The notes beneath the pieces were generated by a model, which had not been told where the DNA came from, ran no database searches, and saw nothing but the letters and a program-made list of their open reading frames with translations. Shown here one piece after another: positions 29,673 to 39,456 of a DNA stretch of 64,000 nt (within the stretch, counting starts at the first letter, position 1; every line of letters starts with the position of its first letter). The stretch comes from Nocardioides rubriscoriae (lineage in GTDB: Bacteria > Actinomycetota > Actinomycetes > Propionibacteriales > Nocardioidaceae), in the NCBI RefSeq assembly GCF_008087085.1, contig NZ_VIYJ01000002.1:248001-312000 (forward strand), written 5' to 3'. Position numbers and translations under genes: made by a program.

Positions 29673-30446
29673 CTATAAGCCAGTGAAGTCGGGTTCACGC
29701 CCCTCGGCGAACGCCGAGAGCGCCTCGAGGTTGGCCGGGCCGCCCATCAGGTCGGCGAACGCCGCGTTCTCGAGCTCGCGCGCGGCCACGATGCCCTCGC
29801 GCAGCGGGGCCGTCATCGTGCGCTTGACCGCGACCAGCGACGAGATCGGCCGTGCGGCCAGCACGGCGGCGTGCTTGTGGGCCTCGGCGAGCAGGTCCTC
29901 GGGCTCGCAGAGCCGCCAGACCAGACCCATCTCGAGCGCCTCGGTGGCCGAGACCCACTCGGCCGACAGCAGCATCCAGGCCGCGGCCTGACGCCCGACG
30001 AGCCGGGGGAGCAGGTAGGACGAGGCCGCCTCGGGGGCCACGCCGAGCGAGGTGAAGGGGCACTTGAGCCGGGCCGTGGTCGACATGAACGCGAGGTCGG
30101 CGAAGCCCAGCACCGTGGCGCCGATGCCCAGGCCCAGCCCGTTGACCGCGCACACCAGCGGCTTGTCGAAGGCCACCAGGGCGTCGACGAGCCCGGGGAA
30201 CCCGTGGCGGCCGCGCTCGAAGGTGGGGTCGGTCGCGATCCGGTGCATCTCGAGCAGGTCGGTGCCGGCCGAGAACGCCCGCCCCGACCCGGTCAGCAGC
30301 ACGACCGCGACCGACGGGTCGGCGGCCGCGGCCAGCAGGGCGTCGGCGAGGGCGTCGTACAGCGCCTCGTTGAAGGCGTTGAGCGCCTCGGGCCGGTCCA
30401 GGGTCAGGGTGCGCACCCGGGCCTCGTCGGAGATGAGCAGCGTCAT
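29673..30446 (-). CDS. Enoyl-CoA hydratase/isomerase family protein
   Basis: A 257-residue crotonase-fold protein. The CoA and oxyanion-hole motifs are RPEALNAFNEAL, GSGRAFSAGTDL and NGLGLGIGATVLGFAD. The first catalytic Glu position of classical hydratases reads Phe/Thr (KCPFTSLGVAPEAASSY), with a Glu in APEAAS; this fits isomerases or hydratases of the EchA group. A beta-oxidation role is likely, substrate unknown. It starts 46 bp from the divergent glycosylase gene and is predicted leaderless. Confidence 0.88.
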   Translation of the reverse strand: MTLLISDEARVRTLTLDRPEALNAFNEALYDALADALLAAAADPSVAVVLLTGSGRAFSAGTDLLEMHRIATDPTFERGRHGFPGLVDALVAFDKPLVCAVNGLGLGIGATVLGFADLAFMSTTARLKCPFTSLGVAPEAASSYLLPRLVGRQAAAWMLLSAEWVSATEALEMGLVWRLCEPEDLLAEAHKHAAVLAARPISSLVAVKRTMTAPLREGIVAARELENAAFADLMGGPANLEALSAFAEGREPDFTGL

Positions 30447-30452
30447 GCGCGG

Positions 30453-30486
30453 AGCCTAGGGACCTGTCGGCGGCGCCGCCTACGCT
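30453..30486. promoter_or_regulatory. Compact divergent leaderless promoters
   Basis: Minus strand: TAGGCT (30458-30453) ends 6 nt before the ATG at 30446. Plus strand: TACGCT (30481-30486) ends 6 nt before the ATG at 30493. Only 22 bp separate the two -10 boxes, so each polymerase must contact the other's -10 region as its -35. Confidence 0.6.
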
Positions 30487-30492
30487 GTCCGC

Positions 30493-31440
30493 ATGGGCGA
30501 GGCACAGGTGCGGGTCTGGCGACCCGACTGGCCTTGCAGCCTGGGCGTGCTGCGCCTGCACCGCCGCGGTGGCGGCGACCCGACGTTCCGCACCGATGAC
30601 CCGCGTGACGGCGGTCGCACCTGGCGCGGCGTCCGTACGCCGCAGGGCCCGGCCACGCTGGCCCTGCACGTGCGTCCCGCCGACGGCGAGGTGCACGCCG
30701 AGGCCTGGGGCCCGGGTGCGGCCTGGGTGCTCGAGTCGGTGCCGGCGATGCTCGGGGCCCACGACAGCTGGGAGGGCTTCGAACCGCGCCACCCGGTGCT
30801 GGTCGAGGCCCGGCGCCACCACCCCCACGCCCGCCTCGGGCGTACCGGGCTGCTGATGGAGGCCCTGGTGCCGGCGATCATCGAGCAGAAGGTGACCGGT
30901 CAGGAGGCGTTCGCGGGGTTCCGGATGCTGGTGCACCGCTTCGGCGAGCGCGCCCCGGGGCCGGGAGCCGAGCGACGGCTGTGGGTGCAGCCCGACGCCG
31001 CGACCCTGCGCACCGTGCCGTCGTGGGAGTGGCTCAAGATGCACGTCGACCCGGCGCGTTCGCGTGCCCTCGTGACAGCGGCGCGCGTCGCCGACTCCCT
31101 CGAGCGCTCGGTCGCGCTCGGCCCCGAGGAGGCCGACCGACGGTTGCGCAGCCTGCCCGGCATCGGTCACTGGACCAGTGCCGAGGTGCGGCAGCGCACG
31201 TTCGGCGACCCTGACGCGGTGTCGTTCGGCGACTACCACGTCGCGAAGGATGTCGGCTGGGCCCTGACCGGCACCCCCTTCGACGACGACCAGCTCGCGG
31301 AGTTCCTCGAGCCCTGGCGCCCGCAGCGCGGCCGGGTGCCGGCGCTGGTCGCGATGATGGGCCTGCACCGGCCCCGGCACGGCGCGCGGATGTCCCCGCG
31401 CACCCACCTGCCCGCGAGTGTGACCAGGCCCCGCGGCTAG
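30493..31440 (+). CDS. AlkA-like DNA-3-methyladenine glycosylase (HhH-GPD)
   Basis: A 315-residue HhH-GPD superfamily protein. The helix-hairpin-helix is LRSLPGIGHWTSAEV, followed by the catalytic-Asp region DAVSFGDYHVAK. The helix before it, LVPAIIEQKVTGQEAF, matches the QQ(V/I)S helix of AlkA-type enzymes. It should remove alkylated bases in base-excision repair. The N-terminal half resembles the AlkA beta domain. No Ada or ogt gene is adjacent. Its 3' end is 5 bp from a convergent MFS gene. Confidence 0.88.
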   Translation: MGEAQVRVWRPDWPCSLGVLRLHRRGGGDPTFRTDDPRDGGRTWRGVRTPQGPATLALHVRPADGEVHAEAWGPGAAWVLESVPAMLGAHDSWEGFEPRHPVLVEARRHHPHARLGRTGLLMEALVPAIIEQKVTGQEAFAGFRMLVHRFGERAPGPGAERRLWVQPDAATLRTVPSWEWLKMHVDPARSRALVTAARVADSLERSVALGPEEADRRLRSLPGIGHWTSAEVRQRTFGDPDAVSFGDYHVAKDVGWALTGTPFDDDQLAEFLEPWRPQRGRVPALVAMMGLHRPRHGARMSPRTHLPASVTRPRG

Positions 31441-31450
31441 GGCCGCTAGC
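31436..31450. terminator. Small palindrome spanning two convergent stop codons
   Basis: GCTAG (31436-31440) and CTAGC (31446-31450) flank 5 bp. The arms contain the stop codons of both convergent genes, and an overlapping GCGGC/GCCGC stem adds pairing. It is a weak bidirectional terminator at best. Confidence 0.4.
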
Positions 31451-32639
31451 TCAGCTCCTGCTCCGCAGCCACCGGCACCAGCGCGACCGCGACGGCGGGC
31501 AGCACCGCGGCGAGGGCGAACGTCGCGGCGTACCCGGCGTGGGTGACCAGCAACCCGCCCAGCGGGGGCACGAACGCACTGGTGAGGAACTGCGCGGTGT
31601 TCTGCAGGCCCAGCGCCCGACCCGACCAGAACGGGCCTGCGCGCTCGGCGACGGCGGTGAAGGCCAGGCCGTTGTCGGCGACGGTGAGCACGGTGGCGAC
31701 CAGCAGCAGGGGCACGGCGACCGCGAGGTCGAGGCCGGCCGCGAGACCGAGCAGCGCCATCGTCGCCGCGGCGGCGACGGCGACCCAGCGCAGCGGTCGC
31801 ATCCGGGAGCCGACCAGGTCGGAGAGCTGGCCGGCGGCGATCCGGCCGAACGCGGCGACGACCTGGGCGACGGCCACCAGGGTGCCGGCGGCGGCGGGGG
31901 ACCAGCCGCGCTCCTCGACGAGCCAGACCAGGCTGAAGGTCCACACCACGAACTGCGGCACGACGAGCAGGACCGACACGCCGTGGATGCGCGCGAGGAA
32001 CGAGTCGGCGCGGTAGGGGTTGGTGGCGCCGCCCTCGACCGCGGGCGGGCGCGGCGGGTCGACCACGACGAGGGCGACCACCACCGCGGCGAGGGCGGCG
32101 GCGGCGGTCGGCACGAGCAGGGCGGCCTCGACGCCGTGCCGGTCGGCCACCACGGCGATGGAGATCGCGGCGACGGCCACCCCGATGGGCTGCGCCATCT
32201 GCCGGATGCCCATGGCCAGCCCGCGCCGTCGTGGCGGGAACCACCCGACCACGACCCGGCCCGAGGCGGCGTTGGCGCTGGCCGCGGCCGCACCGGCCAG
32301 GAACAGGGCGACCGCCAGCGCGACGGGTCCGCGGGAGAGCACGGCGACCAGGCTGAGCGCTGCGGTGAGCGAGAGGCCCACGACCAGCACCACACGCTCC
32401 CCGCGACGGTCGGTCACGACGCCCCACAGCACCAGGGTCAGCATCACCCCGAACGTCGGGGCGGCGGCCACGAGACCGGCCTGCGCCAGGGTCAGCCCCT
32501 CCTGCTCGCGCAGGGCCGGGATGAGGAACGCCGGACCGTGCGCCGCGACCGCCGACGCCGCCTGGGCCAGGGTGCTCGCGCCGAGCATCGACCAGCGGCG
32601 CGCGGCACCGATCGTGGTCGGCTCGACGATGAGGCTCAC
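31446..32639 (-). CDS. MFS transporter
   Basis: A 397-residue protein with about 12 hydrophobic segments. The conserved MFS loop 2-3 appears as GVVTDRRGERVVL and the mid-protein signature as GWFPPRRRGLAMGIRQMAQPIG. The FPPRRRG and IRQ pattern is common in NarK/anion-like and sugar-acid members, but no substrate can be named. The GTG start has AGGAG directly before it, too close to be ideal; TTAACT 6 nt upstream may instead be a leaderless -10. Confidence 0.88.
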   Translation of the reverse strand: MSLIVEPTTIGAARRWSMLGASTLAQAASAVAAHGPAFLIPALREQEGLTLAQAGLVAAAPTFGVMLTLVLWGVVTDRRGERVVLVVGLSLTAALSLVAVLSRGPVALAVALFLAGAAAASANAASGRVVVGWFPPRRRGLAMGIRQMAQPIGVAVAAISIAVVADRHGVEAALLVPTAAAALAAVVVALVVVDPPRPPAVEGGATNPYRADSFLARIHGVSVLLVVPQFVVWTFSLVWLVEERGWSPAAAGTLVAVAQVVAAFGRIAAGQLSDLVGSRMRPLRWVAVAAAATMALLGLAAGLDLAVAVPLLLVATVLTVADNGLAFTAVAERAGPFWSGRALGLQNTAQFLTSAFVPPLGGLLVTHAGYAATFALAAVLPAVAVALVPVAAEQELS

Positions 32640-32722
32640 CTCCTGAGTTAAACCCGGCGGGGCGTCGTACGACGAGCCGGTCTCACGGCGGCGCGTGTGA
32701 GATGTCCCGCACGCGCTCCCGA

Positions 32723-32734
32723 TAGGTTGGGCGC
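32723..32734 (+). promoter_or_regulatory. Leaderless -10 (TAGGTT) for the phospholipase-D-type gene
   Basis: TAGGTT (32723-32728) ends 6 nt before the GTG at 32735. Confidence 0.55.
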
Positions 32735-33991
32735 GTGCGCAGCTGGCCGGACGTCGACAGGGTGCTCGCCCTGGTGCGTCGCACGTTGCTCTGGGTCTTC
32801 GGGCTGCAGGTCGTGATCGCCGTGACGATGTCGCTCGTCGACTCCTACCGTCGTCGGGGCAAGAAGTCCAAGCCGTTCCCGCTGACCTCGCCGCACGCCG
32901 TCCAGATCGGCGAGAGCTCGGTGACGACCTACACCTTCGGCAAGGACCTCTACGCCGACATGCTCGCCGCGATCGAGGGGGCCCAGCGCCAGATCCTCTT
33001 CGAGACCTACATCTGGAAGGGCGACGCGACGGGCGAGCGCTTCAAGACCGCGCTCGCCGCAGCGGCCGCGCGCGGCGTCGAGGTCTACTGCATCTACGAC
33101 GGCTTCGCCAACCTCGTGGTGTCGCCGGTGTTCAAGCGGTTCCCGTCGTCGATGAAGGTCCTGAGGTTCCCGGTCTACGCCGCGGGGTGGCGCTTCTTCG
33201 ACCTGCGGCGCTACGGCCGCGACCACCGCAAGATCCTCGTCGTCGACGACACCGTCGGGTTCGTCGGCGGCTACAACATCGGCGACGCCTACGAGACCGA
33301 GTGGCGCGACACCCACGTCCGCATCACCGGCCCCGGGGTCTGGGACCTCAAGCGTGCGTTCGCGGACTTCTGGAACCTGCACCGCCGCCGGCGCATCCGC
33401 CACAGCGAGCGCCCGCTGCTGCTCGAGACGGCGTCGCAGTGGGAGCCGCGGATCCGGGTGCAGCGCAACGTGCCGCGGCTGTGGATGTTCCCGATCCGCT
33501 CGATGTACCTCGAGGCGATCAACCGCTCCAGCAAGAACGTCTGGCTCACCACCGCCTACTTCATCCCCGACCAGGACTTCGTCGACGCGATGAAGGCCGC
33601 GGCGCGTCGCGGGGTCGACGTACGGCTGCTGGTGCCGCTGAAGTCCAACCACATCGTGGCCGACTGGATCTCGCGCGGCTACTTCTCGCAGCTGCTCGAC
33701 GCCGGGGTCAAGGTGCTGCGCTTCAAGGGCGCGATGGTGCACGCCAAGACCGCCACCGTCGACGGCACCTGGTCGACGGTCGGCACCGCCAACATCGACC
33801 GGCTCAGCCTGCAGGGCAACTACGAGATCAACGTCGAGGTCATCGACGCCGGCCTCGCCGCCCAGCTCGAGACCATCTTCCGCGCCGACGAGTCCAACTG
33901 CGTGCCGCTGACCAAGGGCGAGTGGGAGACCCGCGACCTGCACCGCAAGTTCACCGAGTACGTCCTGGCGCCGCTGCGACCGCTGCTCTGA
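32735..33991 (+). CDS. Cardiolipin synthase-like phospholipase D family protein
   Basis: A 418-residue protein with an N-terminal membrane helix (about 14-34) and two phospholipase-D HKD motifs: HRKILVVDD and HAKTATVDG, both with the correct HxKx4D spacing, each followed by a glycine- and asparagine-containing stretch (GGYNIGDAY, GTANIDRLS). This is the architecture of bacterial cardiolipin synthases (Cls), which transfer phosphatidyl groups at the membrane. A membrane nuclease or another transphosphatidylase cannot be excluded. Confidence 0.9.
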   Translation: MRSWPDVDRVLALVRRTLLWVFGLQVVIAVTMSLVDSYRRRGKKSKPFPLTSPHAVQIGESSVTTYTFGKDLYADMLAAIEGAQRQILFETYIWKGDATGERFKTALAAAAARGVEVYCIYDGFANLVVSPVFKRFPSSMKVLRFPVYAAGWRFFDLRRYGRDHRKILVVDDTVGFVGGYNIGDAYETEWRDTHVRITGPGVWDLKRAFADFWNLHRRRRIRHSERPLLLETASQWEPRIRVQRNVPRLWMFPIRSMYLEAINRSSKNVWLTTAYFIPDQDFVDAMKAAARRGVDVRLLVPLKSNHIVADWISRGYFSQLLDAGVKVLRFKGAMVHAKTATVDGTWSTVGTANIDRLSLQGNYEINVEVIDAGLAAQLETIFRADESNCVPLTKGEWETRDLHRKFTEYVLAPLRPLL

Positions 33992-34076
33992 CCCACCGCC
34001 GGCGCCACCCGGCAGGCCCCGGCCGACGGGGCGAGTCGTGCCCCGACGCCGGTCCCGGTTGTGGCACGGTAGGGCC

Positions 34077-35420
34077 GTGCGCACGACCTTCGACGCCGTC
34101 GACCGCAGCGACGGGACCGTGCTCGGCTCCTTCCCGGTGCAGGGCGAGGCCGAGGTGCACGCCGCACTGGCGTGGGCCCACGAGGCCGCCGGCGCCTGGG
34201 CGGGCGCCTCGGTCGGGGCGCGCTGCCGCGTGCTGCGCTCGTGGCGCGGCGAGCTGTGGCGCTCGTCGTCGCGGCTGGCCGAGCTGCTGCACCGCGAGAG
34301 CGGGCTGGGCTTCGACGACGCGATGCTCGAGGTGCTGCGCACCGTCGAGCACCTGCGCTGGGTCGAGGGCCACGCGGGCCGCGCGCTCGCCACGACCTCG
34401 GTCGCCCGGGGCCTGTTGAGCCCCGAGCTCGGTTCGACCTCGGCGTGGGTGCCCGAGGGCGTCGTCGGCGTGGTCTCGTCGGGCCGCCCCTCGCTGTACG
34501 CCGCCGCCTCGGCCGTCGCCTGCGCGCTGGCCGCGGGCAACACCGTCGTCCTCCAGCCGGGCGTCCGTGTGACCGCGACCCTCGTGGCCTACGTCGAGGC
34601 GTTCGCCTCCGCCCACCCCGACGCCCCCGCGGGCGTCCTGCAGGTGCTCACCGGCGACGACGCGACCGCCGTCGCCCTCGCCGGCGCCCCGGTCGACCGG
34701 GTCTGCTTCCTCGGCGCCCCCGTCGCCGGGGTGCGCGTGAGCACCGCGGCGGCCCGGGCCCTGGTGCCGGTCACCGTCGTGCCGGTCCTCGCCCCGGTCA
34801 CCCTCGTCGCCCCCGACGCCGACCTCGACGTCGCCGCGGCGGCGGTCGCCCGGCTCGCGCGCCCGGGCCGCGCCGGCGACCAGGACGCCCCGCCCGAGGT
34901 CTTCGTCGCGCCCTCGGTGCTCGACGACTTCCGGGCCGCGCTGCTGCGGGTCGGCGGCGAGGCCTCGGGACGGCGCGGTGCTGTCGCCCGGGCGCTGGGC
35001 CGCCGGTCCGGGCCGGCCGAGCTGGCGTCGCCGACCGGGCCGGTGCGGGTCGAGACGGCCCCCGCCTTCGAGGTGCTGCTGGAGCGGCTCCAGGCCCACC
35101 CCTCGGCCCAGGTGGCCGTGCACTCGGCCCGCCACGGCGCCCACCTGGCGTCGCTGCTGTCGGCCGCCGAGGTCACCGTCAACCTGCCCGGGGCGTCGTA
35201 CGCCGGGGAGGGGGGTGGCCTGCCGCGCGAGGCGCTCGGGGCCCGCGGCTACGGCCCCTTCGCCGGCGAGACCGGCCTGCGCACCTTCGCCCGCACCCGC
35301 ACCACCACCCGCAAGCGCCGGCTCCCCGTCCCGGTCGCCCCCGTCGAGGCGCTCCTCGCCACCCCGCCGGGCCGGGTCGCGACCCGGTTCGCCCTGCACG
35401 TGCGCCACTCGCTCGACTGA
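34077..35420 (+). CDS. Aldehyde dehydrogenase-like protein lacking catalytic residues
   Basis: A 447-residue protein with ALDH fold features: an N-terminal coenzyme region (PEGVVGVVSSGRPSLY, AGNTVVLQPG) and the DADLDVAAAAVARLA helix. The site that should read GQ-x-C reads AGDQDAPPEVFVAP with no cysteine. The glutamate motif ELGG is replaced by PVLAPVT. It is therefore probably not an active dehydrogenase. It may be a degenerate proline-utilisation-type or glutamate-semialdehyde-like relative with a binding role. The start was placed at GTG 34077, with CACGGT 6 nt upstream as a weak leaderless -10; 34038 is an alternative. Confidence 0.78.
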   Translation: MRTTFDAVDRSDGTVLGSFPVQGEAEVHAALAWAHEAAGAWAGASVGARCRVLRSWRGELWRSSSRLAELLHRESGLGFDDAMLEVLRTVEHLRWVEGHAGRALATTSVARGLLSPELGSTSAWVPEGVVGVVSSGRPSLYAAASAVACALAAGNTVVLQPGVRVTATLVAYVEAFASAHPDAPAGVLQVLTGDDATAVALAGAPVDRVCFLGAPVAGVRVSTAAARALVPVTVVPVLAPVTLVAPDADLDVAAAAVARLARPGRAGDQDAPPEVFVAPSVLDDFRAALLRVGGEASGRRGAVARALGRRSGPAELASPTGPVRVETAPAFEVLLERLQAHPSAQVAVHSARHGAHLASLLSAAEVTVNLPGASYAGEGGGLPREALGARGYGPFAGETGLRTFARTRTTTRKRRLPVPVAPVEALLATPPGRVATRFALHVRHSLD

Positions 35421-35447
35421 GGACGTCGGCGCGGTCGACCGACCGCA

Positions 35448-35568
35448 CGGTGGAGGAGGTCGCCCGCGACCGTCACGAGACCTCTCGACCGCAGCCGGTG
35501 GGGTCGGGTCGACGTGCTGGTGCGGCGGGGTGGTCTCGTGACAGTCGCTGGCGCGACTTCCTCGACCG
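35448..35568. repeat. Long inverted repeat, REP-like
   Basis: The left arm (35448-35482) reads GGAGGAGGTCGC then GCGACCGTCACGAGACC. The right arm (35532-35568) is its near-complete reverse complement. The arms flank about 49 bp. They share core sequence with the repeats at 28.8-29.0 kb. The 395-bp gap 35421-35815 between the ALDH-like gene and uvrB holds this element and, in its last 12 bp, the uvrB -10 box. I see no gene in the gap. Confidence 0.78.
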
Positions 35569-35803
35569 ACGTGTGGCCCGGCTGAGGGGCTTCGGAAATG
35601 CCCGACCGACCGGGGTGGAGGTCCGGTGCCGCGACGGCGCCCTGACCCGAAGCCGGGCCGACCACAGCGCGCACGTCGCTGGAGGACGGCCCCAGCGGAT
35701 CGGCGGCCGACTGCCAGACGGGCGGCAGCGATGCCAGGCAGGGTCGGCCAGCGAGACGCGGGCCGTCCGGAGGCGGCCATCCAACACTGTCGGTGGCCGC
35801 GTC

Positions 35804-35815
35804 TAGGCTCGAGGC
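35804..35815 (+). promoter_or_regulatory. Leaderless -10 (TAGGCT) for uvrB
   Basis: TAGGCT (35804-35809) ends 6 nt before the uvrB ATG. I see no LexA box in the region, so the gene does not look SOS-controlled here. Confidence 0.6.
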
Positions 35816-37942
35816 ATGCGTCCTGTCACCGACCTCGAGCGCCGTGTCGCCCCCTTCAAGGTCATCTCCGACTACTCGCCGTCGGGCGACCAGCCGGCGG
35901 CCATCAAGGAGATCACCGAACGGGTCCGCGGCGGCGTGCAGGACGTCGTCCTGCTCGGTGCCACCGGCACCGGCAAGACCGCGACGGTGGCGTGGGTGGC
36001 CGAGCAGGTGCAGCGGCCGATGCTGGTGCTGCAGCCCAACAAGACGCTGGCGGCCCAGTTCGCCAACGAGCTGCGCCAGCTGTTCCCCGACAACGCGGTC
36101 GAGTACTTCGTCTCCTACTACGACTACTTCCAGCCCGAGGCCTACATCCCGCAGACCGACACCTACATCGAGAAGGACTCCTCGATCAACGAGGAGGTCG
36201 AGCGGCTGCGCCACTCGGCGACCAACTCGCTGCTCACGCGGCGCGACGTGATCGTGGTCTCGACGGTGTCGTGCATCTACGGCCTCGGCACCCCCCAGGA
36301 GTACGTCGACCGCATGCTGCGGCTGCGCGTCGGCGAGGAGCGCGACCGCGACTCGATCCTGCGCCAGCTCGTCGAGATCCAGTACACGCGCAACGACATG
36401 GCCTTCACCCGCGGCACCTTCCGGGTCCGCGGCGACACCCTCGAGATCTTCCCGGTCTACGAGGAGCACGCCGTGCGCATCGAGTTCTTCGGCGACGAGA
36501 TCGAGCGACTGATGACGCTGCACGCCGTGACCGGCGAGGTCCTCACCGACGACAAGGAGCTCTACGTCTTCCCGGCCACCCACTACGTCGCGGGCCCCGA
36601 GCGGATGGAGCGGGCGATCCGTGGCATCGAGACCGAGCTCGAGCAGCGCCTCACCGAGCTCGAGCGCCAGGGCAAGATGCTCGAGGCCCAGCGGCTGCGC
36701 ATGCGCACCACCTACGACATCGAGATGATGCGCCAGGTCGGCTCCTGCGCCGGCATCGAGAACTACTCGATGCACATGGACGGCCGCACCCCCGGGTCCG
36801 CACCCAACTGCCTGCTCGACTACTTCCCCGAGGACTACCTCGTCGTCATCGACGAGTCCCACGTGGCGGTGCCCCAGATCGGCGGCATGTACGAGGGCGA
36901 CGCCTCGCGCAAGCGCAGCCTCGTCGACCACGGCTTCCGCCTGCCCAGCGCCATGGACAACCGGCCGCTGCGCTGGGAGGAGTTCCTCGAGCGGATCGGG
37001 CAGACCATCTACCTGTCCGCCACCCCGGGCGACTACGAGCTCGACAAGGTCGAGGGCGACGTCGTCGAGCAGATCATCCGCCCGACCGGCCTGATCGACC
37101 CCGAGGTCGTCATCAAGCCGACCAAGGGCCAGATCGACGACCTGATCCACGAGATCCGCACCCGCGCCGACAAGAACGAGCGGGTCCTGGTCACCACGCT
37201 GACCAAGAAGATGTCCGAGGACCTCACCGACTACCTCCTCGACGCCGGCATCCGCACCCGCTACCTCCACTCCGAGGTCGACACGCTGCGCCGCATCGAG
37301 CTGCTCCGCGAGCTGCGCATGGGCGAGTACGACGTCCTGGTCGGCATCAACCTGCTCCGCGAGGGCCTCGACCTGCCCGAGGTCTCCCTGGTCTCGATCC
37401 TCGACGCCGACAAGGAGGGCTTCCTGCGCTCCGACAAGTCGCTGATCCAGACCATCGGCCGCGCCGCCCGCAACGTGTCGGGCCAGGTCCACATGTACGC
37501 CGACAAGATCACGCCCTCGATGGAGAAGGCGATCGACGAGACCAACCGGCGCCGCGCCAAGCAGGTCGCCTACAACACCGCCCACGGCGTCGACCCCCAG
37601 CCGCTGCGCAAGAAGATCGCCGACATCACCGAGATGCTGCAGCGAGACAACGAGGACACCGAGGCGCTGCTGCAGACCTGGGCCGGCACGGCCGCCAAGG
37701 GCCGCGCCGGGGGAGCCAAGGCGCGCCAGACCGTCCCGGTCCTCGGCGACAAGGCCGCCGGCCACCACGCCAAGGACCTCGCCGGCCTGCCCAGCTCCGA
37801 GCTCGCCCAGCTCATCCAGGACCTCACCGACCAGATGCGCACCGCCGCCGCCGAGCTGCAGTTCGAGCTCGCCGCCCGGCTGCGCGACGAGGTCAACGAC
37901 CTCAAGAAGGAGCTGCGCCAGATGCTCGAAGCCCAGCGTTGA
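35816..37942 (+). CDS. uvrB: UvrABC excinuclease subunit B
   Basis: A 708-residue UvrB, the damage-verifying helicase-like subunit of nucleotide excision repair. Visible are the Walker A GATGTGKT, the beta-hairpin ([23 protein letters not shown], cited in part), the DEAD-type IDESH, motif [11 protein letters not shown], and the C-terminal UVR motif ([19 protein letters not shown]) that contacts UvrC. Length and motifs are complete. It stands alone; no uvrA or uvrC is in the window. Confidence 0.97.
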   Translation: MRPVTDLERRVAPFKVISDYSPSGDQPAAIKEITERVRGGVQDVVLLGATGTGKTATVAWVAEQVQRPMLVLQPNKTLAAQFANELRQLFPDNAVEYFVSYYDYFQPEAYIPQTDTYIEKDSSINEEVERLRHSATNSLLTRRDVIVVSTVSCIYGLGTPQEYVDRMLRLRVGEERDRDSILRQLVEIQYTRNDMAFTRGTFRVRGDTLEIFPVYEEHAVRIEFFGDEIERLMTLHAVTGEVLTDDKELYVFPATHYVAGPERMERAIRGIETELEQRLTELERQGKMLEAQRLRMRTTYDIEMMRQVGSCAGIENYSMHMDGRTPGSAPNCLLDYFPEDYLVVIDESHVAVPQIGGMYEGDASRKRSLVDHGFRLPSAMDNRPLRWEEFLERIGQTIYLSATPGDYELDKVEGDVVEQIIRPTGLIDPEVVIKPTKGQIDDLIHEIRTRADKNERVLVTTLTKKMSEDLTDYLLDAGIRTRYLHSEVDTLRRIELLRELRMGEYDVLVGINLLREGLDLPEVSLVSILDADKEGFLRSDKSLIQTIGRAARNVSGQVHMYADKITPSMEKAIDETNRRRAKQVAYNTAHGVDPQPLRKKIADITEMLQRDNEDTEALLQTWAGTAAKGRAGGAKARQTVPVLGDKAAGHHAKDLAGLPSSELAQLIQDLTDQMRTAAAELQFELAARLRDEVNDLKKELRQMLEAQR

Positions 37943-38147
37943 TCTGGTCGCTCCGGGGCGGCTCGTGCCGCGGCCCCGCGCCGCTCTTGTAGGGCTGCCG
38001 CGGCCTGGCTGTGCGGGGCCGACCGGCACGGCGGCCGCCCCTGCGCTTCGTGCGCCGTGTGGCCGGCCTGGGTGGGGGGTAGGGGCGCCTGGCGGTGGTG
38101 GGGCGCCTGCCGGTCGAGGCCGTGGTCGCCGGGGCCGCCCACAGTCC

Positions 38148-38160
38148 TAAGGTGGGTGGG
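38148..38160 (+). promoter_or_regulatory. Leaderless -10 (TAAGGT) for the MFS gene at 38.2 kb
   Basis: TAAGGT (38148-38153) ends 7 nt before the GTG at 38161. It decides this start against the in-frame upstream start at 38095. Confidence 0.55.
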
Positions 38161-39456
38161 GTGACGGGACGCGAGCCACAGCCCGGCGGGCGTCTGGCCT
38201 ACGCGGTGTGGGCGGTCGGGCTGGCGACGTACCTCGTCGCGGTCTTCCACCGCAGCTCGCTGGCCGTGGCCGGCCTCGTGGCGACCGAGCGCTTCGACAT
38301 CGGGGCCGCCCAGCTGGCGACGTTCACGATGATGCAGCTGCTGGTCTACGCGCTGATGCAGGTGCCGGTCGGGCTGCTGGTCGACCGGTTCGGGCCGCGC
38401 GCGGTGATGCTGGCCGGCACCCTGGTGCTGATGGGGGCGCAGACCGGGTTCGCGTTCGCCGAGACCTACCCGGCGGCGTTGGTCGCGCGGCTGTTCGTCG
38501 GCATGGGCGACGCGATGACGTTCATCTGCGTGCTGCGCCTGGTGAGCCGGTGGTTCCCGGCCCGGCGGATCCCGTTCATCACCCAGCTGACCGGCACCCT
38601 CGGCCAGCTCGGGGCCGTGCTGGCCGCGGTGCCGATGACGATCGCGCTGCGCGAGCTCGGCTGGACCGGCGCCTACCTCACCACCGCCTCGATCGGGGTG
38701 CTCCTCGCGATCGGGCTGGTCGTCGTCGTGCGCGACTCGCCCGAGACCCGACGGCTGGTCGGGCCGCAGCTGTCGTTGGGTGTCGTACGCCGCAGCCTGG
38801 CGGCCTCGTGGGCCCACCCCGGCACCCGGCTCGGGTTCTGGATGCACTTCTCCACCCAGTTCAGCGGCACCACGCTCGGGCTGCTGTGGGGCTATCCGTT
38901 CCTGGTGCAGGGCGAAGGGCTCTCGGACGCGACGGCCGGCGTGCTGCTCAGCCTCATCGTCGTGGCCGCGATGTACTCCGGCCCGGTGCTCGGCTACCTC
39001 GTCGGGCGCCACCCGTGGCACCGGTCGTCGATGGTGATCGGCATCGTCGCGGCCATCGTCGTGGTGTGGACCGCGGTGCTGCTGTGGCCCGGAGCGGCGC
39101 CGCTGTGGCTGCTGGTGGTGCTCACGCAGGTGGTCGGCATCGGCGGCCCGGCCTCGATGATCGGCTTCGACCTGGCCCGCACCTCCAACCCGGCCGAGCG
39201 GCTGGCCAGCGCCACCGGCATCATCAACCAGGCCGGCTTCGCCGCCAGCCTGACGCTGGTCGTCTCGGTCGGGCTGATCCTCGACTGGCGCACGCCGAGC
39301 GGGTCGAGCGACTACACCCCGGACGCGTTCCGGTGGGCCATGAGCTCGCAGTACGTCCTGTGGACCGTCGGGCTCGCCCAGATCGTGCGCTACCGGCGTC
39401 GCGCCCGCCGGGTCATCGACCGGTCGGCCCTCGAGGCCGGCCTGGCCGTGACGTGA
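38161..39456 (+). CDS. MFS transporter
   Basis: A 431-residue major-facilitator transporter with about 12 hydrophobic segments. The loop motif between helices 2 and 3 reads GLLVDRFGPRAVM. The stretch WFPARRIPFITQLTGTLGQLGA is similar to other MFS members with an unassigned organic-anion-like substrate. The gene overlaps the next small ORF by GTGA, so the two are co-translated. Confidence 0.88.
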   Translation: MTGREPQPGGRLAYAVWAVGLATYLVAVFHRSSLAVAGLVATERFDIGAAQLATFTMMQLLVYALMQVPVGLLVDRFGPRAVMLAGTLVLMGAQTGFAFAETYPAALVARLFVGMGDAMTFICVLRLVSRWFPARRIPFITQLTGTLGQLGAVLAAVPMTIALRELGWTGAYLTTASIGVLLAIGLVVVVRDSPETRRLVGPQLSLGVVRRSLAASWAHPGTRLGFWMHFSTQFSGTTLGLLWGYPFLVQGEGLSDATAGVLLSLIVVAAMYSGPVLGYLVGRHPWHRSSMVIGIVAAIVVVWTAVLLWPGAAPLWLLVVLTQVVGIGGPASMIGFDLARTSNPAERLASATGIINQAGFAASLTLVVSVGLILDWRTPSGSSDYTPDAFRWAMSSQYVLWTVGLAQIVRYRRRARRVIDRSALEAGLAVT

